The notes beneath the pieces were generated by a model. The model saw only the letters and a list, made by a program, of their open reading frames with translations, was not told the origin of the DNA and did no database searches. Shown here piece after piece: positions 34,201-43,240 of a DNA stretch of 64,000 nucleotides; the first letter of the stretch is position 1, and each line of letters starts with the position of its first letter. This DNA comes from Micavibrio sp. UBA6929. GTDB lineage: Bacteria > Pseudomonadota > Alphaproteobacteria > Micavibrionales > Micavibrionaceae. The stretch is from contig DKAJ01000012.1 of NCBI GenBank assembly GCA_002448815.1, forward strand, positions 203,056-267,055, written 5' to 3'. A program made the position numbers and the translations under genes.

Positions 34201-35658
34201 TTATCCTTTATTTATCTTCAGATTCTTATTGTCGCTTACATTACTATTTGGTGAATGTAACTGCAATTGTTTGATTTTACGGTGAAGCGCAGATCTTTCC
34301 ATGCCAATGAAATCAGCGGTTTTAGATATATTCCCATCAAAGCGGTCCAACTGCGCGCCAAGATAATCACGCTCAAAAACATTGCGTGCCTCTTTCAATG
34401 GCACATCAAGAATGCTTGCAATTTGCGTTGCATAGGTTTGTACGCTTTGCGCGTTTCCAACTTGCGCCGAATCCCCTTTAACTGGCTCCGCCTGCAACAG
34501 ATCTGATGGCAAGTCTTGCTTTTCTACAGGCTCACCGCTGCCTTTCATAATCATCACCCATTCAATCACATTGCGCAACTGACGCATATTCCCTGGCCAA
34601 TGATAAGACTTCATAATTTTCAGCGCATCATCCGAAAAATGACAAGGCGCCATACCGTTTTGCGCTGCGATTTGCTCAGCAAAGCGCTCAATAAACAGTG
34701 CAAGATCATCTTTACATTCACGCAGTGAAGGTACGTTAATGGGCACGACATTCAAACGATAAAATAGATCCTCGCGAAAATGCCCTTCTTCAATTTCGAC
34801 TTTCAAATCTTTATGTGTGGTCGCAATAAAGCGCACATCAACCTCATGATAATCCTTACCGCCAACGCGTTGGAAACGATTTTCTTGCAACACCATCATA
34901 ATTTTGGCCTGAGTTGCAGGCGGCATGTCGGAAACTTCATCAAGCAAGAGTGTGCCGCCGTGACTTTCTTGCAGCAACCCTTCAAGATCATAAGGCCCTG
35001 CAACACCTTTTTCAGCGCCAAAAAGTTCAACTTCAAAGCGATCTGGGTTTAATGTGGCGCAATTCAAGGATACAAACGGGCCATCTTTGCGCGCAGAATG
35101 CTGATGCAAAAACAAAGCCGCAGCAGTTTTCCCAGTGCCAGATTCACCCGTCAGTAAAACGCGGCTATTCGTTTTAGCCACGCGCGACAGTAAGGTTTCA
35201 AAATCCTTATACACACGCGATGCGCCAATTAATTTAAGATGCGCAGGTGCGTTTTGACTGCGCAGTTTTCTATTTTCTTTTTGTAACGATGCAGTTTCCA
35301 ACGCGCGTTTTACCATGACAAGCAAGCGATCGGTTTTAAACGGCTTTTCGATAAAGTCATAAGCCCCTTCTTTCAAGGCTTCGACCGCAGTTTCAATAGA
35401 GCCATGTCCGCTTATCATAATGACAGGCAAAAGGACATTATCTTGGCGGACTTGTGATAAAATTTGCATGCCATCTTGAGCACTACCCTCAAGCCAAATG
35501 TCCAAAATCATCAAGTCCACATTTTGCGTTTCAAGCAATCTGTAAGCCTCATCAGAGCTTGCAGCATGAATAGCGTTATAGCCTTCATCTTCAAGGATCC
35601 CCGCAATCAGCGCGCGAATGTCTTTCTCGTCATCAACAATCAAAATTGTTTTGGTCAT
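34201..35658 (-). CDS. ntrX: response regulator NtrX
   Basis: NtrC-family regulator, 485 residues. The receiver domain has the phospho-acceptor D53 in MILDIW. The AAA+ domain has Walker A GESGTGKTAAALF and Walker B GTLLLDEVSDMP. A C-terminal Fis-type helix-turn-helix ends in FIGMERSALHRKIKQL. The sigma54-contacting GAFTGA loop is replaced by GAEKGVAGPYD, so activation of sigma54 promoters is doubtful. It partners with NtrY upstream to control nitrogen and envelope or respiratory genes in alphaproteobacteria. Confidence 0.95.
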   Translation of the reverse strand: MTKTILIVDDEKDIRALIAGILEDEGYNAIHAASSDEAYRLLETQNVDLMILDIWLEGSAQDGMQILSQVRQDNVLLPVIMISGHGSIETAVEALKEGAYDFIEKPFKTDRLLVMVKRALETASLQKENRKLRSQNAPAHLKLIGASRVYKDFETLLSRVAKTNSRVLLTGESGTGKTAAALFLHQHSARKDGPFVSLNCATLNPDRFEVELFGAEKGVAGPYDLEGLLQESHGGTLLLDEVSDMPPATQAKIMMVLQENRFQRVGGKDYHEVDVRFIATTHKDLKVEIEEGHFREDLFYRLNVVPINVPSLRECKDDLALFIERFAEQIAAQNGMAPCHFSDDALKIMKSYHWPGNMRQLRNVIEWVMIMKGSGEPVEKQDLPSDLLQAEPVKGDSAQVGNAQSVQTYATQIASILDVPLKEARNVFERDYLGAQLDRFDGNISKTADFIGMERSALHRKIKQLQLHSPNSNVSDNKNLKINKG

Positions 35659-35676
35659 CTTCTATCCTATACAGAT

Positions 35677-37932
35677 CTAGGCGCCGCCCGGAAATGAAAT
35701 CACAATCACTGCGCCGCCCAAGGGCTTCCATGACGTAACAGTATCAATCCACTCAGGCGTACCTAATGTAATGCTTGCATCATGATCGTCCATGATTTTC
35801 TTCACAATCGCAAGCCCTAAACCCGTGCCACTATCTTTCAAAGTTATATAAGGCTCTAGCAATTGACTTGGATGATATTCTTCAGGGAAACCTGGGCCGC
35901 TATCATTAATGATAATATGAAGACCGCTCTCTTTATCATAGTGGCTGATAATATGGATTGTCCCCTTATCATTCTTTTCCAAGATAGACTCGGCGGCATT
36001 TTGCAATAAATTGGTAAAGACCTGCCTGATTTGTTGAGGATCCAGGGAGAGCCTCATGGGACGGCGCGGCGCTTTATCATCAAAAACAAAGTCAATATTC
36101 GGAAAGGCCTGTTTTTGCAAAAAGATACTTTCCTCAATCAGCGTTTCCAGTTTCTGCGTGGCTTGCATCTGAGGCTCAGGCATGCGTGCAAAGGCAGAAA
36201 ACTCGCTAACCATGTGACCAATATCACCAACATGGCGTATAATTGTATCAGTGCACTGCAAGAAGACTTCGGGCTTGTCTGTAATTTGGCTTGCGTATCT
36301 GCGCTTCAAGCGCTCCGCAGAAAGCTGTATCGGCGTTAAAGGGTTCTTAATTTCATGGGCAATGCGGCGCGCTACATCCGACCATGCGGCTTTTTTCTGG
36401 GCTTTTTGAATGTCCGTAATGTCGTCAAGCGTTATAATCGCACCAATATCCTCATCGTCCAACTGCTCAATCACAATGCGCAGTACGTATATGCGGCGGC
36501 CATTTTCCGCATTAAAGACCTCAATTTCATCTTGATGGACTTTCTGAGGTCTCTGCTTGGCTTGCTCAAACAAGCTTAATGATTCCCCAAGCAGCTCTTC
36601 TAAAGGCAGGCCTACAATATCTTGGGAATCATCCTGACGAAGCAGTTTTTGCGCCGCCATATTAGCAAGATGAATGCGCCCATCTTTCCCAAGGCCAACA
36701 ACGCCAGTCGTCACGCCGCGCAATACTGTTTCAATCAAACGTCTACGCGCATCAAGCTGACGGTTAACGTTAAGCAGTTCACCGCGCTGTGCCTGTATTT
36801 GTGCAGTCATTTTATTAAAGGCCTGTGCCAGATGGTCAAATTCTTCCAGCGAGCCATCCTCTGGCAAGCGCGCTGAAAAATCACCGCTGCGCAACTGATC
36901 TGTCGCATCAACAAGCCTGGAAATGGGCTGCACTAATTGTCGCGCTAAAACCAGCCCCAGCCAAATCGCAAGCAATAAAAGCATCATCGCAACCGCAACA
37001 AAAATCAAAATCACAGTAATTTGTAAATCTGCGTAGCGTGCTCTCAGGTTGCTATAATCATTACTTGCGGCCTCGGCTGCGTTCAAATAACCAAGCACAG
37101 CAGGGTCAATCATACGCCCAACATATAAAAACTTATTGCTATCTTTATTAACCTCGACAAGCGCACGAACGCGGTCATCCTTAGCCGTCGTCAAAACAAC
37201 CGTTTCCCCTTCTGCGGCTGATCGCAGGACGTATGTGGGGATTGTTTCGAATTCCAACGAAAATGTAAGGCCCGATCGCCCATAAATACGGCCATCCGTG
37301 TCAAATACAATCGCTTCAGGCAGGTCATGAACAAAAGACTGGCGGCGCAAAAACTCTTCAAACGCTTCATTTTGTTGAGATACAAACTGTTCATCCCAAC
37401 GCAAAATATCCTGCGCCATCAAACGCACATCCGCCGCAATACTTTGCTTATGCTCTTGTAAATATGCTTCTGCCACGGCGTAAGAGTTATTAATCGCCCC
37501 TTGCACGCGCTCATTAAGCCACGCCTGAACCCCATAATGAAAAAACAGCGCCGAAAACACAGTCATAACAATGGCAGGAACAGCGGCAAGTAAACTGAAA
37601 CTATAAACAAGACGCACATGCAGGTGCGATCCGGTTAAGCCTCTCTTGCGTCCGCTCCATAATGCAACAACGCGGCGCGCCAAAATAACGCCAAGCAATA
37701 CTAAAATAATAAGATCGGCATTCAAAAGCCAAATGACCGTTTCTGGATTGCCTGACAAGGGGGTCCCGTGCCCAAGCGCCGAATAGGTGGCAATCGCACA
37801 CCCAACAAAGGATAAAAGCAACACGCCAACAATCGCCTTATTGATAAATTTGGCCGCAGGCGTTTTGCTTCTAGGGCTGCTCCCCCAAAAGACACGTAAA
37901 AACTCAGCCACCTTTAATGTGATCGTCGACAT
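35677..37932 (-). CDS. ntrY: sensor histidine kinase NtrY
   Basis: Membrane kinase of 751 residues. It has N-terminal membrane helices (about 30-50, 68-88, 103-128), an extracytoplasmic sensor region to about 300, a further helix near 302-326, HAMP, PAS, and a HisKA domain with the phospho-accepting histidine in RRIAHEIKNPLTPIQLSAE. The HATPase domain has NLLQNAAESI, DSGPGFP and GTGLGLAIVKK. It is cognate to NtrX 18 bp downstream. Unlike many relatives, ntrBC does not precede it; ispDF is divergent instead. Confidence 0.95.
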   Translation of the reverse strand: MSTITLKVAEFLRVFWGSSPRSKTPAAKFINKAIVGVLLLSFVGCAIATYSALGHGTPLSGNPETVIWLLNADLIILVLLGVILARRVVALWSGRKRGLTGSHLHVRLVYSFSLLAAVPAIVMTVFSALFFHYGVQAWLNERVQGAINNSYAVAEAYLQEHKQSIAADVRLMAQDILRWDEQFVSQQNEAFEEFLRRQSFVHDLPEAIVFDTDGRIYGRSGLTFSLEFETIPTYVLRSAAEGETVVLTTAKDDRVRALVEVNKDSNKFLYVGRMIDPAVLGYLNAAEAASNDYSNLRARYADLQITVILIFVAVAMMLLLLAIWLGLVLARQLVQPISRLVDATDQLRSGDFSARLPEDGSLEEFDHLAQAFNKMTAQIQAQRGELLNVNRQLDARRRLIETVLRGVTTGVVGLGKDGRIHLANMAAQKLLRQDDSQDIVGLPLEELLGESLSLFEQAKQRPQKVHQDEIEVFNAENGRRIYVLRIVIEQLDDEDIGAIITLDDITDIQKAQKKAAWSDVARRIAHEIKNPLTPIQLSAERLKRRYASQITDKPEVFLQCTDTIIRHVGDIGHMVSEFSAFARMPEPQMQATQKLETLIEESIFLQKQAFPNIDFVFDDKAPRRPMRLSLDPQQIRQVFTNLLQNAAESILEKNDKGTIHIISHYDKESGLHIIINDSGPGFPEEYHPSQLLEPYITLKDSGTGLGLAIVKKIMDDHDASITLGTPEWIDTVTSWKPLGGAVIVISFPGGA

Positions 37933-38011
37933 AGCGCGCAGTATAAAGCGCCTCTCATGTAAAAGCTATCCCCTCTTGCACAAGGCGCACTTCACAAGTA
38001 AAAGAAAAGCC

Positions 38012-39187
38012 ATGGATCAGGAATTGCCAACATATCATGTTATCATCCCCGCCGCTGGCAGTGGTACGCGCACGGGCCTTAACGCGCCCAAACAGTTCCA
38101 AACAATTCATGGCCGCGCAATTCTTGATTACACACTGGATGTATTTGAAAATGACCCATACTGTGAAGGGATCGTACTTGCCCTGCCCAAAGACATGGCC
38201 TCAACTTTCGTGCCCAAACACAGTAAAATCACAAACATCGTCGCAGGCGGCGCAACGCGCCAATCATCGATCACAAACGCACTTGCCGCGCTCAACAACA
38301 TAAAAGACACAGATTTAATCTTAATCCACGATGCCGCGCGCCCCTATTTGCACCGCGATGACCTTGCAAAAACACTGCGCGCATTCAAACAAGACGGTGT
38401 GCGCGCCGCCACGCTATGCAAGCACGTTAATGACACGCTGCTCCACACAAGTGGTGATAGGCCGGACAGGTCAGAATTATATGCACTGCAAACGCCGCAG
38501 ATCTTTGAATATGGCCTCATCACCAAAGCGCACCAGCAAGCCACTACAAACAAACACACCGATGACAGCGCCCTTGTGACAGCATTGGGAGAATCAGTTA
38601 AGCTCGTCATCGCAGATCATTACAACGACAAAATTACATTTGCGCAGGACATCACCATGGCAGAGAAAATCCTCCCGGAAACAGTGACGTACGAAACACG
38701 TACAGGCCAAGGATTTGATGTGCACGCCTTTGATGATGGAACGTCAGAAAAACCACTTATCCTGTGCGGTGTTACTGTGCCGCATGACCGCGCCTTAACA
38801 GGGCATTCAGATGCAGATGTAGGGCTGCACACCATAACGGATGCGCTGCTTGGCGCCATCGCACAAGGCGACATTGGACGCCACTTCCCGCCCAGCGACG
38901 CAACCTTCAAAGACATGGATAGCGCAGTATTCTTAGAAAAAGCCAGCGACCTTGTGAAAGAAGCAGGCGGAAAAATCATCAATATTGACCTTACCCTCAT
39001 CTGCGAAGCGCCTAAAATCACCCCGCACGCACCTGCCATGATTGCGCGCGTCGCGGACATCTTGCAAATTGACCAACGCCGCGTCAGCATCAAGGCCACA
39101 ACCACTGAAAAATTAGGCTTCACTGGCCGCAAAGAAGGCATCGCCGCACAAGCCGTGGCCACAGTAAAGGTTCCTGAATATGAATAA
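38012..39187 (+). CDS. ispDF: bifunctional IspD/IspF (MEP pathway)
   Basis: Fusion of 2-C-methyl-D-erythritol 4-phosphate cytidylyltransferase and 2,4-cyclodiphosphate synthase, 391 residues. The IspD half (about 1-225) has IIPAAGSGTRTGLNAPKQF and HDAARP; the IspF half (about 228-391) has GQGFDVHAFDDG, GHSDADVGLH and the C-terminal KATTTEKLGFTGRKEGI. Both catalyse isoprenoid precursor steps three and five. The fusion is typical of alphaproteobacteria. The frame extends 75 codons upstream into ntrY territory, but ATG 38012 begins the conserved domain. Confidence 0.96.
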   Translation: MDQELPTYHVIIPAAGSGTRTGLNAPKQFQTIHGRAILDYTLDVFENDPYCEGIVLALPKDMASTFVPKHSKITNIVAGGATRQSSITNALAALNNIKDTDLILIHDAARPYLHRDDLAKTLRAFKQDGVRAATLCKHVNDTLLHTSGDRPDRSELYALQTPQIFEYGLITKAHQQATTNKHTDDSALVTALGESVKLVIADHYNDKITFAQDITMAEKILPETVTYETRTGQGFDVHAFDDGTSEKPLILCGVTVPHDRALTGHSDADVGLHTITDALLGAIAQGDIGRHFPPSDATFKDMDSAVFLEKASDLVKEAGGKIINIDLTLICEAPKITPHAPAMIARVADILQIDQRRVSIKATTTEKLGFTGRKEGIAAQAVATVKVPEYE

Positions 39188-39644
39188 GGCCCATCCTGCC
39201 ATCATCCTTGCAAGCTGGTTTTACAGTGGCTTTTTAAAGCCAGCGCCTGGCACATGGGGTTCTCTTGCCGCCCTGCCCTTTGGCGCATTGTTACTTTATA
39301 ACGATAGCCTGCCTGTTATGTGCGCTGCCATTGCAATTGTCTTTGCTGTTGGCCTATGGAGCGCAAAAATCTTCGACCAACAAAGCGGAACACACGACAA
39401 TAAAAGCATCGTCATTGATGAGGTAGCAGGCCAATGGATTGCCCTGATCCCTGCGCTGCTAACATGGCAATATATCCTCATGGCCTTTGTCCTGTTTCGC
39501 GCCTTTGATATCCTTAAACCTTGGCCGATCAGCTTTATGGATAAAAAACTAGGCGGCGCAATGGGCGTTATGCTGGATGATGTCTTTGCAGGTATCTTTG
39601 CTGGCACAATCATCCTGATCATTAGGATCTATTATGACGGATAA
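39180..39644 (+). CDS. pgpA: phosphatidylglycerophosphatase A
   Basis: PgpA, 154 residues, an inner-membrane phosphatase making phosphatidylglycerol from its phosphate. Conserved segments are FLKPAPGTWGSLAALP at the start, IVIDEVAGQWIAL with the acidic active-site residues, and FDILKPWPISFMDKK. Hydrophobic segments lie at about 38-60, 85-105 and 125-150. It overlaps ispDF by eight bases and the next gene by eleven. Confidence 0.93.
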   Translation: MNKAHPAIILASWFYSGFLKPAPGTWGSLAALPFGALLLYNDSLPVMCAAIAIVFAVGLWSAKIFDQQSGTHDNKSIVIDEVAGQWIALIPALLTWQYILMAFVLFRAFDILKPWPISFMDKKLGGAMGVMLDDVFAGIFAGTIILIIRIYYDG

Positions 39645-40131
39645 CATACTCCACGACTTGTTTTCTGCCCTACAATCATGCGTCGCAATGATTGCAGTCG
39701 CAGAATCGTGTACAGGCGGTCAATTGGCCGCGCGCATCACCGCTCAATCAGGTGCATCTGCGATCTTTGAGCGCGGATATGTCACATACACGAACCAAGC
39801 AAAACAAGACTGCCTTGGTGTCCCTAGCGCAATGTTAGATAAGCACGGCGCGGTAAGCCTTGAAGTCGCCGAAGCCATGGCACAGGGCGCCGTACAAAAC
39901 AGTAATGCACAAATTGCTGTCTCCACTACCGGCATTGCAGGCCCCGATGGCGGCACCGCAGAAAAGCCCGTAGGCCTTGTTTGTTTTGGCTTTGCCATTA
40001 AAAACGGCGACAGCGGCGCGGTAAAGCATCTCTTTACGGGCGAGCGCAGCACCATCCAAAAACAAGCCGTAGATTTTGCAATTAAGCTTGCGTCACAAAC
40101 ATTACACGAAAAGGTAATTAACGCATCATGA
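39634..40131 (+). CDS. pncC: nicotinamide-nucleotide amidase PncC (CinA C-terminal domain)
   Basis: Stand-alone CinA_C domain, 165 residues, which deamidates NMN to NaMN for NAD recycling. Landmark segments are VAESCTGGQLAARIT (catalytic Ser region), GYVTYTNQAKQDCLGV, and STTGIAGPDGGTAEKPVGLV. It lacks the N-terminal molybdopterin-binding part of full CinA. It is embedded in the ispDF-pgpA operon by overlaps on both sides. Confidence 0.93.
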   Translation: MTDNILHDLFSALQSCVAMIAVAESCTGGQLAARITAQSGASAIFERGYVTYTNQAKQDCLGVPSAMLDKHGAVSLEVAEAMAQGAVQNSNAQIAVSTTGIAGPDGGTAEKPVGLVCFGFAIKNGDSGAVKHLFTGERSTIQKQAVDFAIKLASQTLHEKVINAS

Positions 40132-41057
40132 CCCATAATAAACAAACCTTTGTATCTGGCTGCGACAGCAACTATTTCCCAATGCTTTTAGAATGGGTGC
40201 ACTCAGTTCGTGCGCACAAACAAAGCAAAGATTTCGATATTTGCATCATGAATACCGGCCTAACCGAAGAACAATGCAACATCCTAAAGCCTCTTGTTAC
40301 GCACGTAAAAACGCCAGACTGGCCTTGCGACCTGCCAGAATATAAAATTCGCGGGCGTGAATATCTAAAATCATGTGTCTGCCGCCCGTTTATTCCAAAT
40401 CTGTTTCCAGATTACGAAACCTATATGTGGATGGATGCCGATATGTGGGTGCAAGACTGGCGTGCAATTGATCTGTACATGACAGGCGCTTCGCGTGGGT
40501 GTCTTAGTATAACAACCCAATCAGACCGCGCCTATTTACGCCAAATCCGCATCAAATGGCTTGGCAACCTGCCATGGAAAGTGCGCGGATTTTATTTCAC
40601 CAATGCGCTGAACGCCTTTGGCTTTAAAACCGCAAAGAAGATCTTGCCCTATAATGTTTTAAACGCAGGATCCTTTGCTATGCGCGGCGATTCTCCGCAC
40701 TGGAAACGCTGGCAAGAGCTCTTATTACAGGCGCTTAAAAAAGGGAAAATCTTCACTGCCGAGCAACTGACATTAGGCATGCTGACATACTTGGAAGACT
40801 ATCCAGTTGAAATTTTACCCGCATGGACGCAGTGGCTCTGTGAAAACAAACCTCTATGGGATGAGGAAAAAAGCATCTTTGTTGAAACCTTCCTGCCGAA
40901 CGAACCTATCGGCATCATCCATGTATCTGGTTATGATGAAATGCGCGTAGACCGCCGCGTGACAACGCCGATCAAAACTGTCGACGGTAAAGTCATTGAT
41001 AAAACATTTCGCTATATGGGGTATGACGGAGAAAATCAAACGCCGCTATCACCGTAA
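40128..41057 (+). CDS. glycosyltransferase-like protein with DxD motif
   Basis: A 309-residue soluble protein. An N-terminal Rossmann-like half leads to YMWMDADMWVQDW, a DxD-type nucleotide-sugar motif as in GT-A (GT8-like) enzymes, then NAGSFAMRGDSPHW and EQLTLGMLTYL, which resemble the acceptor-side segments of GT8 enzymes. A late His in GIIHVSGYD fits a metal ligand. The donor and acceptor are unknown. It overlaps pncC by four bases and converges with ratA by 22 bp. Confidence 0.72.
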   Translation: MTHNKQTFVSGCDSNYFPMLLEWVHSVRAHKQSKDFDICIMNTGLTEEQCNILKPLVTHVKTPDWPCDLPEYKIRGREYLKSCVCRPFIPNLFPDYETYMWMDADMWVQDWRAIDLYMTGASRGCLSITTQSDRAYLRQIRIKWLGNLPWKVRGFYFTNALNAFGFKTAKKILPYNVLNAGSFAMRGDSPHWKRWQELLLQALKKGKIFTAEQLTLGMLTYLEDYPVEILPAWTQWLCENKPLWDEEKSIFVETFLPNEPIGIIHVSGYDEMRVDRRVTTPIKTVDGKVIDKTFRYMGYDGENQTPLSP

Positions 41058-41479
41058 AGGGCTTGCGCGCGCTCCTCAAAGGCAGAAACCATACGCTTAA
41101 CGGCCTCATTGAAAAAGACATTGATCAAATTCTGCAAAAGCGGATTGCGAAATTCAAACTCAACGTAAAAATCAATGGTGCATGTGCCGTCATCTTCACG
41201 TAAAAAACGCCAATGATTAGATAGATGCTTCATCGGGCCAGATAAATACTCAACATGAATGTGATCCGGTCGTAACGCTGTCACTCGCGAACCAAAACTT
41301 TCACGGATCATTTTATACCCAATAACCAGATCAGCATAAAACACATTGCCTTCACGGCGAGTAATGCGGCAACCACGGCACCATGGCAAAAAACGCGGAT
41401 ATTGCTCAACATCCGCAACAAGATCAAAAAGCTGCTCTGGCGTGTAAGGCAAATGGCGTTGCTCGGCATGTGTAGGCAA
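41036..41479 (-). CDS. ratA: RatA/Coq10-like START-domain protein
   Basis: SRPBCC (polyketide cyclase/START-like) protein, 147 residues, of the RatA/Coq10 family that binds ubiquinone or similar lipids. The opening RHLPYTPEQLFDLVADVEQYPRFLPWC is diagnostic, and the C-terminal NVFFNEAVKRMVSAFEERA helix caps the cavity. In alphaproteobacteria it commonly follows lipA, as here, with one secreted protein in between. Confidence 0.9.
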   Translation of the reverse strand: MPTHAEQRHLPYTPEQLFDLVADVEQYPRFLPWCRGCRITRREGNVFYADLVIGYKMIRESFGSRVTALRPDHIHVEYLSGPMKHLSNHWRFLREDDGTCTIDFYVEFEFRNPLLQNLINVFFNEAVKRMVSAFEERAQALYGDSGV

Positions 41480-41496
41480 AACGAAAGTTCCCTTAG

Positions 41497-42114
41497 CTAT
41501 TTGTCCGTCAGGCTTTCAGCGACAATAAAGGACATAAACGCCGCAGGCTTATCTTCACTAAGGTCACGCGGCGTCGATACTGAAATCGCGGCGAGAGGCT
41601 CTTGGCTCTCGGCGGATTTAATTTCAAACCCAGAAAGAATAATCGTCTCAGTTTGGGCAACCGGATAATAAACAGGCGTAACACCTTTTAGGCCATCTTT
41701 GCTCTCATTATACAAGGCATTAAAGTGCAAGTGAAAGGCTTCACGATTGCCTTCTTTCGCCAAGACGTGGCAATTCTGGTTATCTTCGACAATAACGATA
41801 TAAACGCCCTGCTTAAACGGAACTGACCAGACTTCACCTTTTTGCGTTTTTGAGAACCCTAAAAACAAATCGCGTTTCTCACCTTCATGACGCGAGAAGT
41901 TTGCATCCAAAAACGCATAACGGCTCTTGTTAACCTGATCAACAAAACAGGCCTTCTTAAACAAACTGTAGCCAATAAGCGCTTGCTCTAGCGAAAGTTT
42001 TTGTGCCGCTGTTAATTGCGGCGGAGCAGCCTGAGAGGAAGCTTCTTGCGCAAAAGAACCCGCACTAAAAAATACAGTGATTAACGACGTCAAAATGGCT
42101 AGAGAACGCAACAT
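41497..42114 (-). CDS. secreted protein of unknown function
   Basis: A 205-residue exported protein with a signal peptide of about 22 residues ending SFA-Q. The mature part has two cysteines (in KKACFVDQ and NQNCHVLA) placed as in small periplasmic proteins with a central disulfide, and a beta-rich pattern. I do not recognise the family with confidence. It lies six bases downstream of lipA and 17 upstream of ratA on the minus strand. Confidence 0.75.
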   Translation of the reverse strand: MLRSLAILTSLITVFFSAGSFAQEASSQAAPPQLTAAQKLSLEQALIGYSLFKKACFVDQVNKSRYAFLDANFSRHEGEKRDLFLGFSKTQKGEVWSVPFKQGVYIVIVEDNQNCHVLAKEGNREAFHLHFNALYNESKDGLKGVTPVYYPVAQTETIILSGFEIKSAESQEPLAAISVSTPRDLSEDKPAAFMSFIVAESLTDK

Positions 42115-42120
42115 AACCCT

Positions 42121-43086
42121 TTACTCAGCCGCCATTTTCGCAAGCTTTTCCTCGCGCGCAGCTTTCAGCTTTTTAAAATCATCACCCGCATGATGCGAAG
42201 AACGCGTAAGCGGTGTACATGATGCCATCAAGAAACCTTTGCGGCGCGCCATTTTCTCAAGCTCTTCAAATTCCTCAGGCGTCCACCATTTGGCGACTGG
42301 CGCATGCTTTGGCGTTGGCTGCAGGTACTGGCCAATTGTAATGAAATCAATATTCGCGGCGCGCATATCATCCATAACCTGACTAACTTCTTCTTTTGTT
42401 TCTCCAAGGCCAACCATCATGCCGGACTTTGTAAAGATCATAGAGTCGATCTCTTTCACACGGCGCAGTAAGTTAAGCGAACGGAAGTAACGCGCACCTG
42501 GGCGAATAGTCGGATACAAACGCGGAACCGTTTCTAAATTGTGATTAAAAACATCTGGACGCGCCAATGCAACACTGTCAATCGCATCTTGGTCGCCGCG
42601 GAAATCACCCGGCAGAATTTCTACCGTTGTATCTGGACTTTTGTGGCGGATGGCACCAATTGTCTTCACAAAGTGATCTGCACCGCCGTCTTTTAGATCA
42701 TCACGGTCAACGGAGGTCACAACCACATGCTTTAGGCCCATTTGCTCAACCGCAACGCCAACGCGAAGTGGCTCATACTTATCAAGCTCATCCGGACGGC
42801 CAGTCGCAACGTTACAAAACGCACAAGCGCGCGTGCAAACCTCACCCATAATCATAAAGGTTGCATGCTTTTGCTGCCAGCATTCGCCAACATTCGGGCA
42901 ACCTGCCTCTTCGCAAACAGTTGTCAGCTTATGCTTGCGCACGATATCACGCGTTTCATTGTAAACCTCACCTTGCGGGGCAGGAACGCGGATCCAATCA
43001 GGCTTTGTGCCCGCAGGACGATTAGGGTTCTTCTGCTTTTCAGGGTGGCGTTTTTCTGGCTTTAGCAGTTCTGTATTATAAGTCAT
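42121..43086 (-). CDS. lipA: lipoyl synthase
   Basis: Radical-SAM lipoyl synthase, 321 residues, inserting two sulfurs into octanoyl groups on lipoyl domains. The auxiliary cluster cysteines lie in CEEAGCPNVGEC and the radical SAM cysteines in CTRACAFCNV. The C-terminal serine ligand is in LTRSSHHAGDDF. It requires Fe-S clusters, which links it to the suf operon in this window. It is divergent from ccrM. Confidence 0.97.
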   Translation of the reverse strand: MTYNTELLKPEKRHPEKQKNPNRPAGTKPDWIRVPAPQGEVYNETRDIVRKHKLTTVCEEAGCPNVGECWQQKHATFMIMGEVCTRACAFCNVATGRPDELDKYEPLRVGVAVEQMGLKHVVVTSVDRDDLKDGGADHFVKTIGAIRHKSPDTTVEILPGDFRGDQDAIDSVALARPDVFNHNLETVPRLYPTIRPGARYFRSLNLLRRVKEIDSMIFTKSGMMVGLGETKEEVSQVMDDMRAANIDFITIGQYLQPTPKHAPVAKWWTPEEFEELEKMARRKGFLMASCTPLTRSSHHAGDDFKKLKAAREEKLAKMAAE

Positions 43087-43161
43087 AAGCGTGCCTCAAT
43101 TCTCTATCGCCTGTTGTAGAACATCTATGCGCAGAGGATCAAGAAAAACCGCCTGTTTTAT

Positions 43162-43182
43162 AAGAAAAAATAATTTTTTCTT
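43162..43182. promoter_or_regulatory. perfect 21-bp palindrome upstream of ccrM
   Basis: Two 10-bp arms, AAGAAAAAAT and ATTTTTTCTT, around a single base. Its right end touches the predicted -35 of ccrM. It lies upstream of both divergent genes, so it is not a terminator for either; it could be an operator or bent DNA. Confidence 0.4.
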
Positions 43183-43211
43183 GACGCAGAATCCATTTTG
43201 ACTCATGATTC
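43181..43211 (+). promoter_or_regulatory. ccrM promoter overlapping three GANTC sites
   Basis: TTGACG (43181-43186) and CATGAT (43204-43209) with a 17-bp spacer. GAATC (43189-43193), GACTC (43200-43204) and GATTC (43207-43211) fall within the spacer and -10. These are CcrM's own targets. In Caulobacter ccrM transcription depends on methylation state of GANTC in its promoter; the same logic is suggested here. Confidence 0.5.
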
Positions 43212-43240
43212 GCCCTCAACAAATTCACAAGGAAATTTAA

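Noticed and set aside
37787..38011. 75-codon upstream extension of ispDF into ntrY
   Set aside because: It is antisense to the NtrY membrane region and not part of the IspD domain; ATG 38012 fits.
38620..39162. 180-codon frame antisense to ispDF
   Set aside because: Shadow of the IspF half; biased Ser/Met/Arg composition and no conserved motif.
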